Source: Rhyacophila brunnea (Eukaryota > Arthropoda > Insecta > Trichoptera > Rhyacophilidae). From it: a DNA stretch of 64,000 bases. Below, one piece after another: positions 10,247-22,115 of this stretch. The notes under the pieces are model-generated. The model made no database searches. It worked only from the letters and a program-made list of their open reading frames with translations, and had not been told where the DNA came from. The position numbers and the translations under genes were made by a program. Each line of letters opens with the position of its first letter. Position 1 is the stretch's first letter. The stretch covers positions 104,783-168,782 of the forward strand of contig JAGYXB010001849.1 of assembly GCA_022495005.1 (NCBI GenBank). Direction: 5' to 3'.

Positions 10247-10483
10247 AAGAGGCGACGTTGGACCTGGCTCGGCCACGTGCTGCGGATGCCAGAATAGAAC
10301 CTCAACCTGGCTTGCCTGTTCTTCAAGCCGACAGGATTCCGTCGTCCTGAATGGCCACTAAATAATATCTATAGAGTTTGATAGAGATAGAGAGATATAT
10401 GGTTTGATTGGAACGAAGCAAGCAGACTGGCGAGCGACAGGGTTTCTTGGAGGCGCCACGTGGTGACCATATTTTCTAGCTAA
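10247..10483 (+). pseudogene. LINE C-terminal remnant, type ii
   Basis: A single frame interrupted by stops reads KRRRWTWLGHVLRMPE, stop, NLNLACLFFKPTGFRRPEWP, and later DWNEASRLASDRVSWRRHVV before a stop. RRRWxWxGHVLRM followed by WNEAxRLAxDRxxWR is the typical C-terminal region of an RTE-like LINE endonuclease-reverse transcriptase polyprotein. The minus strand at 57093-57470 has the same NLACLFFKP phrase. The copy is inactive. Confidence 0.85.
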
Positions 10484-10774
10484 GGGGCGAATATGGCCGA
10501 AGAAGAAGGTAAAAAAATATTTAATTACCTACTAATTATAATAAATATAAAACAAGAAAGAAGAAGGGGATAGGAATATCTTTATAGTATAAATAATAAA
10601 AACAATTATAAATTTCTATTTAACACGTCCACAAAAATAGTTTAAAAATATATACATTGATCTTGAAGATGCCATCAAATTAGTTAATGAAACGATACAC
10701 AGTATCATGAAACATCACATCCATTCTGAAACGGAGTAGCATGAAAACCGCAAAGTTACAAATAAAGACAAGGT

Positions 10775-10920
10775 TATAAGAATGTTAAATACTTTATTAT
10801 AGAAAAAAACATTGGACCGAAAAGGACTCAAACTAGCATCATTTACTTTATGGGGAGGTTGTATATTATAGTCCTTAAACTATTAACCATCTTATGATCC
10901 ATGCGAACTATTTCTTACAA
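10775..10920 (-). repeat. tRNA-like element fragment
   Basis: The minus strand reads ATAAGATGGTTAATAGTTTAAGG (A-box-like), then a B-box-like AGTTTGAGTCC followed by TTTTCGGTCCA. This resembles the head layout of the family 2 elements, but the body is too diverged to place with confidence. Confidence 0.4.
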
Positions 10921-11605
10921 CTACGTTTCAACTGAGCATCTCGCCAATCAGAAATCATTTCAGTCACTTTTATCGAATCGATATTTACATAATATTGAAG
11001 CTCAATTTTAAATTATAAGATAATTCTTTTAAATATCTTTCTTCGTGTTCTGTCGCTAGATACAGTATGATAAAGTGACACCTGTCCAAAATGGCAGTAT
11101 TTTTAAAACTGTCAGCTCTAATTGATACACCCTATATATTGAATTTATCGGATTACGAATCCTCCGACAGTCACATTAAGTACTGATTTATTTTTGGATA
11201 TTTTCATACAATAAAGCACCTTTACGCAAATAAACCAATTGTTACTTAATGACCGTAATAAAATTTTATTGTTTCGAATGTTCTGCCTAAAAAAGCATCT
11301 CGGCTCAACCTTTTAAAGACTTCTCATCCTATAAAGCCTTGGCAGTTGCAATAAAGCGATTTTGGATTACATGATGGGCAGTGATTACGCGTTTCCCCTA
11401 TACTTAGATTCAACAAAGGAAGCCTTATTTTTATCATGGAGAAATATTTATCACCATTTTGCACAACCCAATAATATGCCAATTATTTCAGAATTATTAA
11501 TGATAATTGAACAAATATAATATATTTAGATATAATTTTACGCCATGATTTACAATAACAATTGAACAAATTTTATTTTAGGTATGGTTCCAATATTGAA
11601 GCTCG
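10921..11605. other. Unassigned AT-rich stretch
   Basis: No feature is supported here. Confidence 0.5.
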
Positions 11606-11985
11606 ATTTGATATAAATAAAAAGGATTTCAAGTTATACACATTTATATTTTTATAAATATAAAAAATATCAAAACGATGAATTAGTCAAAAATTTACAC
11701 GGTAAAAATTTGAAAACTTAATGAACTAAATTTTAATAATAAAAATATGACAATAAAATATAATCTAATAAGAACGTAACTGTTGACATAAATATGTTAC
11801 AAAATCACATTTTACACAATTATTGTAAATTTATCTTTGATTTAAAAAAAATCTTTATAATGTTTTCAGATGGTACTACATATTTATTAATTAATACAGT
11901 TGAAATTGTAAATTATCAAAAAAATGTCTCAAATTGCAACTTTCGTATTTTTCCGCTAGGTGCCTCTGCTGGTATAAGCATTGCC
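11606..11985 (+). repeat. Modular repeat family K, module C
   Basis: GCTCGATTTGATATAAATAA begins a block of about 380 bases that aligns with 49085-49460 almost end to end. The two blocks close with the same CGTATTTTTCCGCTAGGT. The block is non-coding. In this copy it is followed at 12371-12409 by the inverted form of module D, which starts the 48.6-kb copy. Confidence 0.75.
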
Positions 11986-12597
11986 CTTAATTACGTTTAT
12001 CATTTATAATTGTGTAGCTGAGAATAATTGACAATGGTATTTTAAGCAAATACGTTGATCATATGTTTTGAACTAAAGAATAGGGTCAATCAAATTGGGC
12101 TATTAATCATCGGGGTTGGTAATCTCCGTTTTATTTCTTGATTCTGTAGGCTTGGTAACAAAATTCAATTAAACCGGAGGTTGGTTGCAAAGTCGTTGCA
12201 ACCGCCATTTGTTCAATTTAAATTTTTTAAACGTGATTTATAATTAATTTTAATATTTAACGTTGACGTTTTATGTCGCTATTCATGTTGTCCAATTATT
12301 TGCTTAACGTGGTAGCAAAAATAACATATTCTATTTGCTGTTCTCAGCGGAGTACTTGGCGGTTTTTTTTCGGTTATCTCATAATGACGGAATAATGAGG
12401 TTACCGACATTGAAATTAAGAGCCTTAAATTAGATATGTATATATGGGTGGTTTACAATAATTATGGATCATGTCCATCAAAATGGATCCTGAGATATTT
12501 GGACCAAAAGTTAAAACTCCTTTTGTAAAATTCAGGAATGTTTTCACTGTATATACTTACCATGATTTGATAGTACATGGATCAATTTTAATAAATG
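11986..12597. repeat. Probable right part of family K element, ending in inverted module D
   Basis: Most of this stretch has no detectable relative in the window. At 12371-12409 the complement of GTCGGTAACCTCATTATT...TGACATT-like sequence (module D) is found. It matches the forward D modules at 39194-39235 and 48583-48620. D at opposite ends in opposite orientations suggests terminal inverted repeats. Confidence 0.45.
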
Positions 12598-12947
12598 AAG
12601 GCGTCCCCGGAAAAGGGGTCTATATGCAAAAACAAAAATTTTCAGGAGAAAAAAAACGTTTTATTCGATTATATAGACTTTTGAAGTGTATCTGTGATAA
12701 TAATTGTTCATGAAAACACACTTTATCATTGACAAAAAAAATATTTTATTATTTTGGATAATAAAATAATCATATAGACCCCTCTTCTACGGTAAGCATT
12801 TTAGTGTTGCTAATATCTCAAAAAGTATGACAGTTAAAATAATAAAGCTTTCCAATAATGTGAGCAATGATAGACCCGTTTTAGTCAATAAAATTACTTT
12901 TTGACACGATGTATTATATAGATAGACCCCTTTTCCGGGAACGCCTT
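12598..12947. mobile_element. Terminal-inverted-repeat element, about 350 bp
   Basis: The left end AAGGCGTCCCCGGAAAAGGG continues GTCTATA. The right end is its near-exact complement (TATAGACCCCTTTTCCGGGAACGCCTT in two pieces), giving about 26 bases with one or two mismatches. A third ATAGACCCCTCTTC-like segment lies inside near 12775. I could not define a target duplication, so the superfamily is open. Confidence 0.75.
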
Positions 12948-14898
12948 TAAATCGTCGAACCATAAAGTATATATTATTCGGGCTTTATTAATATTAGCAA
13001 ATACCTCTTTATACTGCTGAAGGAACTGTCAAAATGGACATGATTCACATGCAATTTGATGTCTTATCAATACTAGTAGGTACCTATTGCCATTTATGAG
13101 GAAAATTGTAGAGCTACGATTGTGATATTAACACACATTACACAATATAGATATCTATTTTATCTAGCCACTGAAACAAAAAAAACGAATTTTATGTCCG
13201 CGATATAGGATATCAAAGAAATTATTCTTTTATTTTAATGAATATTTTCATAGACCGTCAGTGGTATCAAGTATCGCTTGCTCGAAGAGAACGCTGACGG
13301 CGATTATGATATTGGTTATTACATGCATTTCCTTAACATACAAATTCACACACATCCAGTTACTACTTACTAATTAGAAAGATTTCATCAATTAATATTT
13401 ACTATTTTTAACATGAATTTCTAACGCGGTCAGCTAATACCCAAAAATGTAGTTGACCAAAATTCATTGGATATTCAGTGTCAGCATTATTTTATCCTGA
13501 GGACTTTAATAAATAGTCCATCAAAATTGAATTCAGATGTCACTCTGTATCACAGCGCCTCAAGCTGAATGTCTTACTCCGCTTTTATCTTGTATTATTG
13601 TATTGTGTATAACAGTCATTCCTGTACTTATATCATTGTACTTGTGTAAACCATTAAATAAACTCGCGATATCAATCCACGTAACAATTTTTTACATTAG
13701 CATCATCATCCATCTTCACCCAACTTGCATCCCAAATGTGTATCACTACGACAAACTTAAATCATATTTTTAACTGTAAAAATAAACCTGTAATTGTGAC
13801 CTAGTAGGGACATTGAAATCGCAAGAGTTCACCCAAACGCTACCTGGAACGAATTAATATCTAAATATATTTTAATCTTCAGGAAAAAGGTATAAATATA
13901 TTGTTGAAAGCTTCCTAAAAGTTTAAATTCTTCAAAGAATTCTTCATCTTCAAAACATTATTGGGGGTGCAAACATGAATCAAACATTTCTTAGGTAAGC
14001 TGAGCAAAGATAACATTGAGAATCTTTGAGATAGAATAATATAGCTACGAGTAATTTAACCTCCCTTAATTAGTTTTATTTTAAATTTAATTTGATATAA
14101 TAATATAAAAGTTCCAAAACATAAGAGCTTTTCTTAAGCATAGAGTTTATTGTACATACATAATATGAATCGATTACTAATAATTTTCTAATGTTAATTG
14201 GCTTTGGATCTCAATTCCCTTGCTAAGCATACATGTTCCTCGCTAACGTTATCGGGAGGTAATGCAAAACTTGCTAATGAGCTAAGCAGAGCAAACTATG
14301 CATCCTGCATCACACCGCATTTCCGATAAACCCGTCCGTCATTCATTGTAATTTATACACACACGCAGAGATTATAAAATATATTTTAACGATAACGATT
14401 TTTCATCGTAAGAATATTGCTGGTTTAACTAGTTAGTTTACCTAACGAATCTCGCTGGTTTTTTTAGAAATAAGAGATGTTTCTCTTCCATTTCTACTCG
14501 CTTATTTTAAATTTAACTCAAATTATATTAAATTCCAAGAATATTTTTTTGTCATACAAATGTTATTTGAACATAAAGAATGGAAAAAAATGATTACTGT
14601 TTTTAAAAAGAATGTACAATGTAACATATACATTCTAATAACTCTTGATAAATAATAGTTCATTAATATTTTTAATAACAAATTCTCAGTTTTATATCGT
14701 GCGTAACATTTTTTAATTCTAAATAAATACAGTAGAATTCATTTTTGTATAGACTTTAAAAATATACATAAACGTTATATTAAATGAAAACAACGATAGA
14801 TACTACAGGTTATCCAACTCATGGTACGTGGTCATGTTATTTGCCACTACTTGTCAAATATAATATGATCATTTAAAAAGATGCCAATTAACAAAATG
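12948..14898. other. Unassigned AT-rich stretch
   Basis: No feature is supported. A 78-codon frame at 13537-13773 is hydrophobic in its middle third, but it lacks a recognisable motif or splice context and is most likely chance. Confidence 0.45.
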
Positions 14899-15175
14899 TA
14901 CAGTTTTTCCACCACAAAACGCATACAAATCGTAAATCAATCACAAATATACTACGAAAGTGGCCAATCTTTGACGGTCGTACTGCAAAAATTAAGGTAA
15001 GAATTCGGTATAAATCATCGGTCAACTGATGACTGTATTCGCAAGCTGATTAAATAAATTGAAAATATCAGTAGTGTTTTGGATCGCCTGACACTTCCTT
15101 GTACTTGTTCGTCCAACCTGTTCATGTGAAAACATTGCTGCTGTATGAAGAGGAATATTTACAGAACTTGTTGGC
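14899..15175 (+). pseudogene. Dead mariner-like transposase, N-terminal DNA-binding region
   Basis: One frame reads YSFSTTKRIQIV, YYESGQSLTVVLQKLR, stop, EFGINHRSTDDCIRKLIK, stop, IENISSVLDRLTLP, and then ENIAAV in a shifted frame. This matches the helix-turn-helix half of mariner-type transposases (EIVxxYxxxxxSxxxTxRxLR...P...TIxRLxxKFxxTGSVxD...). Three in-frame stops and at least one frameshift show it is dead. The catalytic D,D region is not recognisable downstream. Confidence 0.8.
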
Positions 15176-17119
15176 CAAAACAAAAGTTCCGATAAATATT
15201 TGAGAATACGAGTACTATTGGTTTAGAGTTGAAACATTTGGCTATATTTCTTAACATCTGATTAGATATTGAAAAAAAATATGTACGTTTGGAACACGCA
15301 CTCAAGTTAAATACTGATCAATCTGCTAACGTCATAAAAAAAATTAAACGTCACTGCGTAATACAAGGTGCGCGTAGAGAAAACTGGTTGGTGATGGTCA
15401 TAAACTGGCCTATGACTGATGCTTAGCATACGGCGCTACAGAAACCCACTTGCAATAATAATTTCATAACCTCAAACTGTCAAACCCATTTCTTACTTCA
15501 TTCTAAGTTTTTTTTTCCGTAATACTTTACGGAAATATTTTGGCAGCTTGTAATAAAATTATACAGGCAGGAGTATTTCTCAACTTCTGCCACAAATTTA
15601 AATTAAAAACCGGTTTGCACATCTTTAACTTTTGACGTCTTGACTTGTCATTGCGTGTTCAGTTCAGTTCAGTGTTACCAATATTGGTAATAAAATATGA
15701 TTTTTCATGGAATCTACTGATATTGGCACCACTATTTTATAGGAGACTGGAAATTGAGAGACTGGGAGACTAGCATGTCGCATATCTTCAGTTAGTAGCG
15801 AACGTCACCATTGAAATACATTAGCAAGATATTGGCTGGAATTTTAGTTTCAGTCTCGTCTTTTTTGAGTATTCTCTTGAGCGAAAGGCTTAATAGTTTA
15901 GCCACTGTCATTGTATTTTCGCTCATTCATGTAAATTGATGTTATTTACATTGAAGGTAATTTGAAATTATATGCATGCTCCTCTAAGTACGTCTAATAT
16001 TATAGTATTCCAGGCGGTTCGATCTCTTAGCTTTTACCGTTCAATATAATACTAAAATATCTAATTAATAAAGGAAGTGATCAGAGTTTATTTTAATATA
16101 TCCTGCTTTCCATAGCCGGCAGCTGCAATATTAATTACCTGCTGACGATACAACATCTTGAGAATTCCGTGGTTCCGAAGTCAAACCTTCTGAAGCTACC
16201 AATAACCACAATTTAATAACCTTCAATTATCAACAAAATATTGTTTCCTTTACGTAAATTCTCTGTATATCTAGAATAAATGATTAAACTTCCAAAGGCA
16301 TACAATTCCGTATGACTATTGTTTCAAAGACCAGTCGTGACGAATGCAACCGACCTCACACGATATTGTGGACAGCTGAGTGGTGGTTACCTTACCCCTA
16401 CCGCCCGCCTCATTCACGTTCACAGTTCAAAAGCCACCCCCTGCACAACCCTTCGCTATATCCGCCACTAGCGCAATGCGGAGGTTTGGGAACTCACTCA
16501 CAGAGGTAAACTACTGGGAAATTATTCACAAAGCTTCCATAACAAATGTAATATCAATTAATGTAATCACTATGACTGGAACAGTTAGGTACTAGAAATT
16601 CACAGTGCAGCATATTATAGTATGCACTTTATCCACATAATTCAATTAATAGTAATCGAAACCGATTTTATTTAAGAATATTAGTATAGTTATTTTTAAA
16701 GTATTGATAATTATCTAAGTAGAAATAATTTCACTCGTCATTTAAAAAATAATATAAATTATACTTACTATATTCCCCTATCTAATCATTTAAGAATGGG
16801 GTGGACCGACAGGTGGTATCTCTTTGAAGATATACCAGGCACATTGGAGCAGCATTGCCAACTTGGGGTTTTTCTTACCAGATTAGTATTTTTGAATAGG
16901 CATCTAGCTTGCAAGATTCGCATCACGCGTATGGCGTTAAATCTAGTGTTTTTCAACAATGCAATCAGTTTAAACCTATTATAATAATATACTTATACGA
17001 TATTTAATATACGAGATTTGCTTCGAAATCAACATTCTGGTCTTATAATTATACATTCAATCATATAAAAAAAAAAATGTTTCATATAAAATGCTGACTT
17101 AATTTATTACCTGCTCATC
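15176..17119. other. Unassigned stretch, with probable mariner debris and a GC-richer patch
   Basis: From 15176 to about 15560 the sequence may be decayed downstream mariner DNA, since it continues directly from the transposase remnant. At 16380-16500 a GC-richer patch holds overlapping open frames of 65 and 71 codons, rich in Pro, His and Ser, that I do not recognise. Confidence 0.35.
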
Positions 17120-17121
17120 TA

Positions 17122-17409
17122 TTCTATATACAAGACTCCTTTCGGTCACTATCTAGGGTAAGAATGTATCCAAGTATTAGCACTTATTGTAACAATAATT
17201 ACACCAAGTTATTTGTAATTATAACAATAAGTTCTATGTTTTAACTGCACCTCTCTTGGCTGTGATAAATTTTAGAGTGAAATAGACAGTTTTGACATTT
17301 CAGATGGCTAACTTATTGTAATTGTTACAATAAGTGTTCATATTTCGATACTTTCCTACCCTAGTTAGCTGCCATGAAAGCTGAAAGCAGTCTTGTGTAT
17401 AAAATAGAA
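17122..17409. mobile_element. Foldback element flanked by TA
   Basis: Outer arms TTCTATATACAAGACTCCTT and the complement of AGTCTTGTGTATAAAATAGAA pair. They are followed inward by CTAGGGTA...GTATC and CACTTATTGTAACAAT, which also pair with the right arm. The dinucleotide TA lies at both ends (17120-17121 and 17410-17411), as expected for Tc1/mariner-type insertion. The element has no coding content. Confidence 0.7.
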
Positions 17410-18766
17410 TATGCGCTGGATTCATTTTTAATTTTATGACTAATTTTATTAATTGTAAAATACTAAATTCCTCTTCGGTCTTTGTTCTTATTAAAACAAC
17501 AGCAAAATTTAAATTTTATTATCTTACCCTCTCTGGCATATTTTTGTAAATATCAGTTAGCAACACTACTTAGAAGTGACGTCAAAATGATACGTATCAT
17601 TATAAATTAAAAACATGGAATGTGGCTGCGCAGTACACTTTATTGGTGTATATTAATTAATGAAAATGCTAAACTGTTTTAAGTCTTTGCTACTTAACAA
17701 TCAAAGTTAGTTGACTTTGATTCTAAAAGAAAAAAAATACAACCATCATCTACGCGAAGAGCGTTTAAGATACAGCATATTTTTAGCCCGAATACATTTT
17801 TTTTGTTTACCTGATTAAACTTTTGAATTTTACAATTTGCAATTCAATATATTTCTTACCATACAGTTACACAATCACTATCGGTACTACAATACGATGT
17901 GGGTCCTGGCCACTTCCAAATCGTACACAATTCATTGACCTCAGCTTAAATTATTCGGTATATTAAAGAGGACTCACATGCTTTTTTTTATTTGCCTTAA
18001 TCTCTTGAGAAATGGCCTGCCTAAAGGAGTTCCAAAACATATAATATTATAATAATATGTAAAATGATTGATTATATTTGTTTAGTAAAGAATATGGAGA
18101 AGAACGTTTTATATCAGCTATATAATATCACAAACTCTGTAGGAATAAAATATTTCATAAATATCAATACTAACTTAATGCTAAAGGTTGAAACAAGTTA
18201 AAAATATACCTGACGAACAATTTTTGAACTTTTCCAAAATGAAACTTTTCACTCTCCTCAAAAAAAACTTCAATTATAGACGCATTTGTTATCCTTGGAA
18301 AGTTCCAGATCAGATCATCGTCTAACTTCCACGACAGCCTTAATTAAATTTTCCCTAAGTATTTATTTCTCCTCCGGCCGGGCTAAATATTTTTCCGGAC
18401 AGCTGCCGGATAAAAGTTTTTCTACGCCTTTCCGACAGGTGGTAGGCAAAATCCCCTATGGATTTCCACAATAAGTATGCTTTACCTTTGATTCCAATCA
18501 CTATAAACTTTGTTCAGTATATTTTAGAGGAAGTAGTTTGGATTGGATGATTTTTTTTATTCTTCTTTTTTCGGTTTGTCGAGTTTTATATGTGCTCGCT
18601 GAAAATGTAATAATATGCTTTTGTCAATCTATTAGAAATACTATGAATTTTATTGCTCTCTGATGTTTAACAGAATTTTTGATAGTGGTTAGTTTTGTTT
18701 GTACGTCAATTGAAATGGTAATATATAACTTACTTAGGAATTACTTTTAAGAATGAGAATATTTTA
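17410..18766. other. Unassigned stretch with a TGACGTCA site
   Basis: Nothing is assigned. TGACGTCA occurs at 17577-17584. A short GC-richer patch at 18370-18470 contains an unremarkable 62-codon frame. Confidence 0.4.
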
Positions 18767-18960
18767 TTCTAATGGATTTAAGTTTTGTACTATTCAATTT
18801 GAGTCGTTTTTGGCGACCCGGGTTTCGCCTTTCGGCATCTTCAGGGACTGTCTCCAAAGACGATCCAAACGAAATAGTACAAAACTTAAATCCATTAGAA
18901 TTTAACTTCAAATTCCATCAAGTACCATCGGCCGATAGTATTAATATGAGAATAATATAT
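18767..18960 (-). mobile_element. Penelope-like element fragment with inverted arms
   Basis: Perfect 28-base arms, TTCTAATGGATTTAAGTTTT continuing GTACTATT (18767-18794), and their exact complement (18873-18900) enclose a GC-richer loop. That loop carries a hammerhead-like core on the minus strand. Sequence right of the arm to about 18960 (CAAATTCCATCAAGTAC...) recurs at 43873-43950. Hammerhead motifs in terminal repeats with this layout are described for Penelope-like retroelements, so I infer that class. No reverse transcriptase or GIY-YIG coding sequence is present. Confidence 0.6.
18803..18862 (-). ncRNA. Hammerhead ribozyme-like motif
   Basis: On the minus strand the conserved core is in order: CTGAAGA (18844 to 18838), helix II GCC-GAAA-GGC, GAAA (18826-18823), a minimal helix III (AC, loop CCGG, GT), and the cleavage trinucleotide GTC, with the cut expected after position 18815. 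Helix I can form between CGTCTTTGG (upstream) and CCAAAAACG (downstream) with one mismatch and an internal loop. All invariant core bases of the CUGANGA/GAAA/UH pattern are present. The very short helix III resembles the hammerheads known from Penelope-like elements. Activity is inferred, not shown. Confidence 0.7.
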
Positions 18961-19190
18961 TTATAATTAGAAGTCAAACCTTAATAGCATAGTGTAACTA
19001 AAAGTTTGTCTAAATATAATAGGCATATTTTCTTATTTTTTACACACACTGATACGGAGGTACACCAAACAGGGATATTCAAGATATGTTGATACGGTTC
19101 GTAACTTTAAACTTTTTACTACACTCTTTTCCTGATTACAGTTAAGTGTCCATATATAAACATGTATCCTAGAAAAAAAAACTCAGTCCA

Positions 19191-19332
19191 TCCGATATAT
19201 AGAACATTCACATAAAGCACAAATAAATTAGTATTATGCCTGATTTTATAGGGCATTTTATACTTTCAAATTGCAATTAGGTACTCCATAACATGATTTC
19301 GAGACATACCAATTTTTGGCAGTAACCCCACA
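19191..19332 (-). repeat. Repeat family J, copy 2
   Basis: The minus strand reads GTGGGGTTACTGCCAAAAAT, ATCAGGCATAATACTAATTT, GTGCTTTATGTGAATGTTCT and ATATATCGGATGG, in the same order as 1371-1509 and 55480-55610. Confidence 0.65.
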
Positions 19333-19677
19333 ATTTAATAACTTGATTCATTACAAATTAATTAAGTGATCACCTAAAATTGAAAACAGATACTACGTAT
19401 TATATCGAATCTGATAAGTTATTAAATATTCATAACAAATATTAGTTTTCGAAAAAAATCGTACGAAGTTAACAGCTATTTGAAAAATAACTGAGGCAAA
19501 TCTTCTATCCGTCAAGCTAATCTGCGACAAGCCAAATTGCATTTTATCTATAAAAAAAAAATCCGAAAGCCTTCCTTTCACTGCCAATATTTTACAAAAA
19601 AATCCATATAAGTGTATTAAATTTATTTTTATTTTATCCGTACAAAATATAGTGGAGCAATATAACGTTTTATTCAA

Positions 19678-20003
19678 ACGAATAATTCACAAGATTAAAG
19701 AATGGAACATTATTATTATTGAACATAATATATAATTCAAAACACTTCTGAGAAATATACAAAATACGACACCCAGCAGGTTCGAACCTCTTACGAGAGT
19801 ATTGTAAGAACCATTAGTTAAAATTCGTCGCAATTAGATACAATTCCTTTATCATAACATTCATAACTGTCAATAAACGTGGGCGCGAATCCCGAGAGAC
19901 GCAGGTTCAAATCCTGCTGGGTATCATATTTTTTCTATTGGTTATAATATATATTTCTCAGAAGTGTTTTCAAACTATGTATGTTCAATTAATAATGAAG
20001 TGC
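19678..20003. repeat. Two-headed (inverted) tRNA-like element, family 2
   Basis: The left arm AATAATTCACAAGATTAAAG...TTGAACATA...AAACACTTCTGAGAAATATA leads to the complement of a tRNA T-arm (CCCAGCAGGTTCGAACCTC). The right arm mirrors it: GGGCGCGAATCCCGAGAGAC, GCAGGTTCAAATCCTGCTGG, a TTTTTT run, TATATTTCTCAGAAGTGTTT and TATGTTCAAT. The arms pair over about 100 bases in all. The heads diverge as at 9.8 kb. Confidence 0.8.
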
Positions 20004-22107
20004 TGTCTGTAATTTCAACGTAATATTATATTTTTCCTTTTTCTCGAACACAAATTTGAATATATATTTTTTGTCTGTCTCTTCTGTTATAACCCAAAAG
20101 CTACAAAACTAATATAGATGAAACTTCCACAGAATATAATCAACAATATTTTTACCATTTCAATAAATTAGTAAGTATAGTTTACATCTTTATACCTGAA
20201 AAAGTTTATGTTAATTTGTATGTAGTAGTATTAGTAAAAGTTATGTTATTAATCAATGGATTAGAATGTTATAAAAAAACTTCACTATTTTATAATATTA
20301 TTTTTATTATTCGCGAACCCATAACGTAAGCTATAATGCAAATTTCTAGATCGTAATACTTGTCTACATTATAACTCGATTTTCTCAGTTTATTTATTAA
20401 AAACTTGGCTGCACTACTATAATGAGCGCCCTGATTATTATGGTGTATGAAAATACTGGATCCCCTGCTCTAAGACTTATTTCGCATATTACCCATGGGA
20501 CCTAACTTGACAGGCGCGTGTTTAAAATGATGTTCTCTGAATAGACCAGTCGCTATACAAGACGGTGTATCAGAAAATTATTATATCCAATTAAACAATT
20601 TCACTAGATAGATTACTATCATTTTATTTATAATTTGAAAATAAAGTACCTCACTATAATCATTAAAAATATAATATGCTTCAAAAACCCGTATTTTAGA
20701 TATATTAATTACATAATAAATCATGTATTTAATAAACTTAATCATTATTTATGTCAATATTGAAAATGCTAATTTGTATTTATCAACGGTGTAAGTAAAG
20801 GGTCTTTTGGGAGATAGGTATCTAGTTAATTTAATAACCACTATTAAAATATTAATCATTCAATCACGTTATTTAATTGTAATGCATAAGCGTTATTTAA
20901 CTAAGAGTTAGTGAGTCGGGACTTGCACTTGACCTTGACGTACGAAGACTGAAAAATAAGTGATTCAAAATCGCAATCTTCCAGACATGAACACAGTGTC
21001 GTTCGATGCACAGGTGCATCACGTTTGTGTTGTCAGTGAAACGAAAAAAAATATATTCCCGATTCGCTACAGTACAACTTGACAATTTGATACGAATCTA
21101 TCCCGTGGCTATAGGCAAAGACAAATAAGTGTTTTCGCTCTAAATCGGAGCATTTGACTCTGCACAATGTAAAATTAATAATTTATCGTAATGAATACTA
21201 GAAGCGGTAGTTCACCTATTGCTCAAGCATACGAATATATTATGATTCTGACCGTGAATCAACGAATTGAATTAAGACGACACGAGCGGCCCCAGGGGAT
21301 TACTCGCGCGCAATTTGTTGCAAACTATTGATATACTAAACTGTTTCGTTTCTTGTCTTTCTAAATCACATAATTAGATCTGAAGCTTTTAGTTTATAAG
21401 TCGGTAACCTCAATTTTTAATTTGTTTTAGATTTTTCTTGATTCAGATTCTGTAAGTACCTACTTTTCTTATTATGACTTTAAAAATGACCTTTTTATTT
21501 TGATTTATATAACGTTTTTTTCTAAATGTTTACTAATAGACCTGAATGTGCTTGATATTTTTTACCGATTTTAAAACTAACATCAACCTTTTAATGTAAT
21601 ATAAAATAAAATATATGAATATTTGGATGTACCACTTTCATATTAAGAGGTAACAGGTGGGAAAATAAAATTAACAAATTTTGTAATGGAATATTTTATT
21701 AATTTCTTGTCCAATCTATCTATTTGTTTATTTTATTTATTAATAACAAGAACAAGGATTAAATTTTATGCGCGGAAATATTATTTTGTAAAGCAAATAT
21801 GAGCAATCAAACGACAGAGGTTAACATGGTTTAAAAATAAATATTTGTTTCCTCTGGGGAGAGCTTCAGCGGGGAGTTATTGAAACGTGTCCGATTATTT
21901 TACCGCTTACGAATTGTGAAACCTTTGAAGGTGAGTTATCAGTTATTATTAATTTATTTGGTATCAAAAGTATATTAAGTATTATATTCAGAAAATGGTT
22001 AATTTTAATTTCTTTTTCAGAATTCGTACGTTATCAAATTCGTGGATGCGGATTCCAATACCGCTTATAGTAAACAATAATCTTCATTTTTAAAATCTGT
22101 TAATATA
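20004..22107. other. Unassigned AT-rich stretch with a module-D-like scrap
   Basis: No gene is recognised. AGTCGGTAACCTCAATTTT near 21400 resembles the start of module D of family K. Otherwise nothing is supported. Confidence 0.4.
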
Positions 22108-22115
22108 ATCTATCG

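Noticed and set aside
13537..13773. Hydrophobic 78-codon frame as a membrane protein or receptor exon
   Set aside because: AT-rich DNA commonly yields Ile/Leu/Phe-rich frames; no family motif or splice-site context was convincing.
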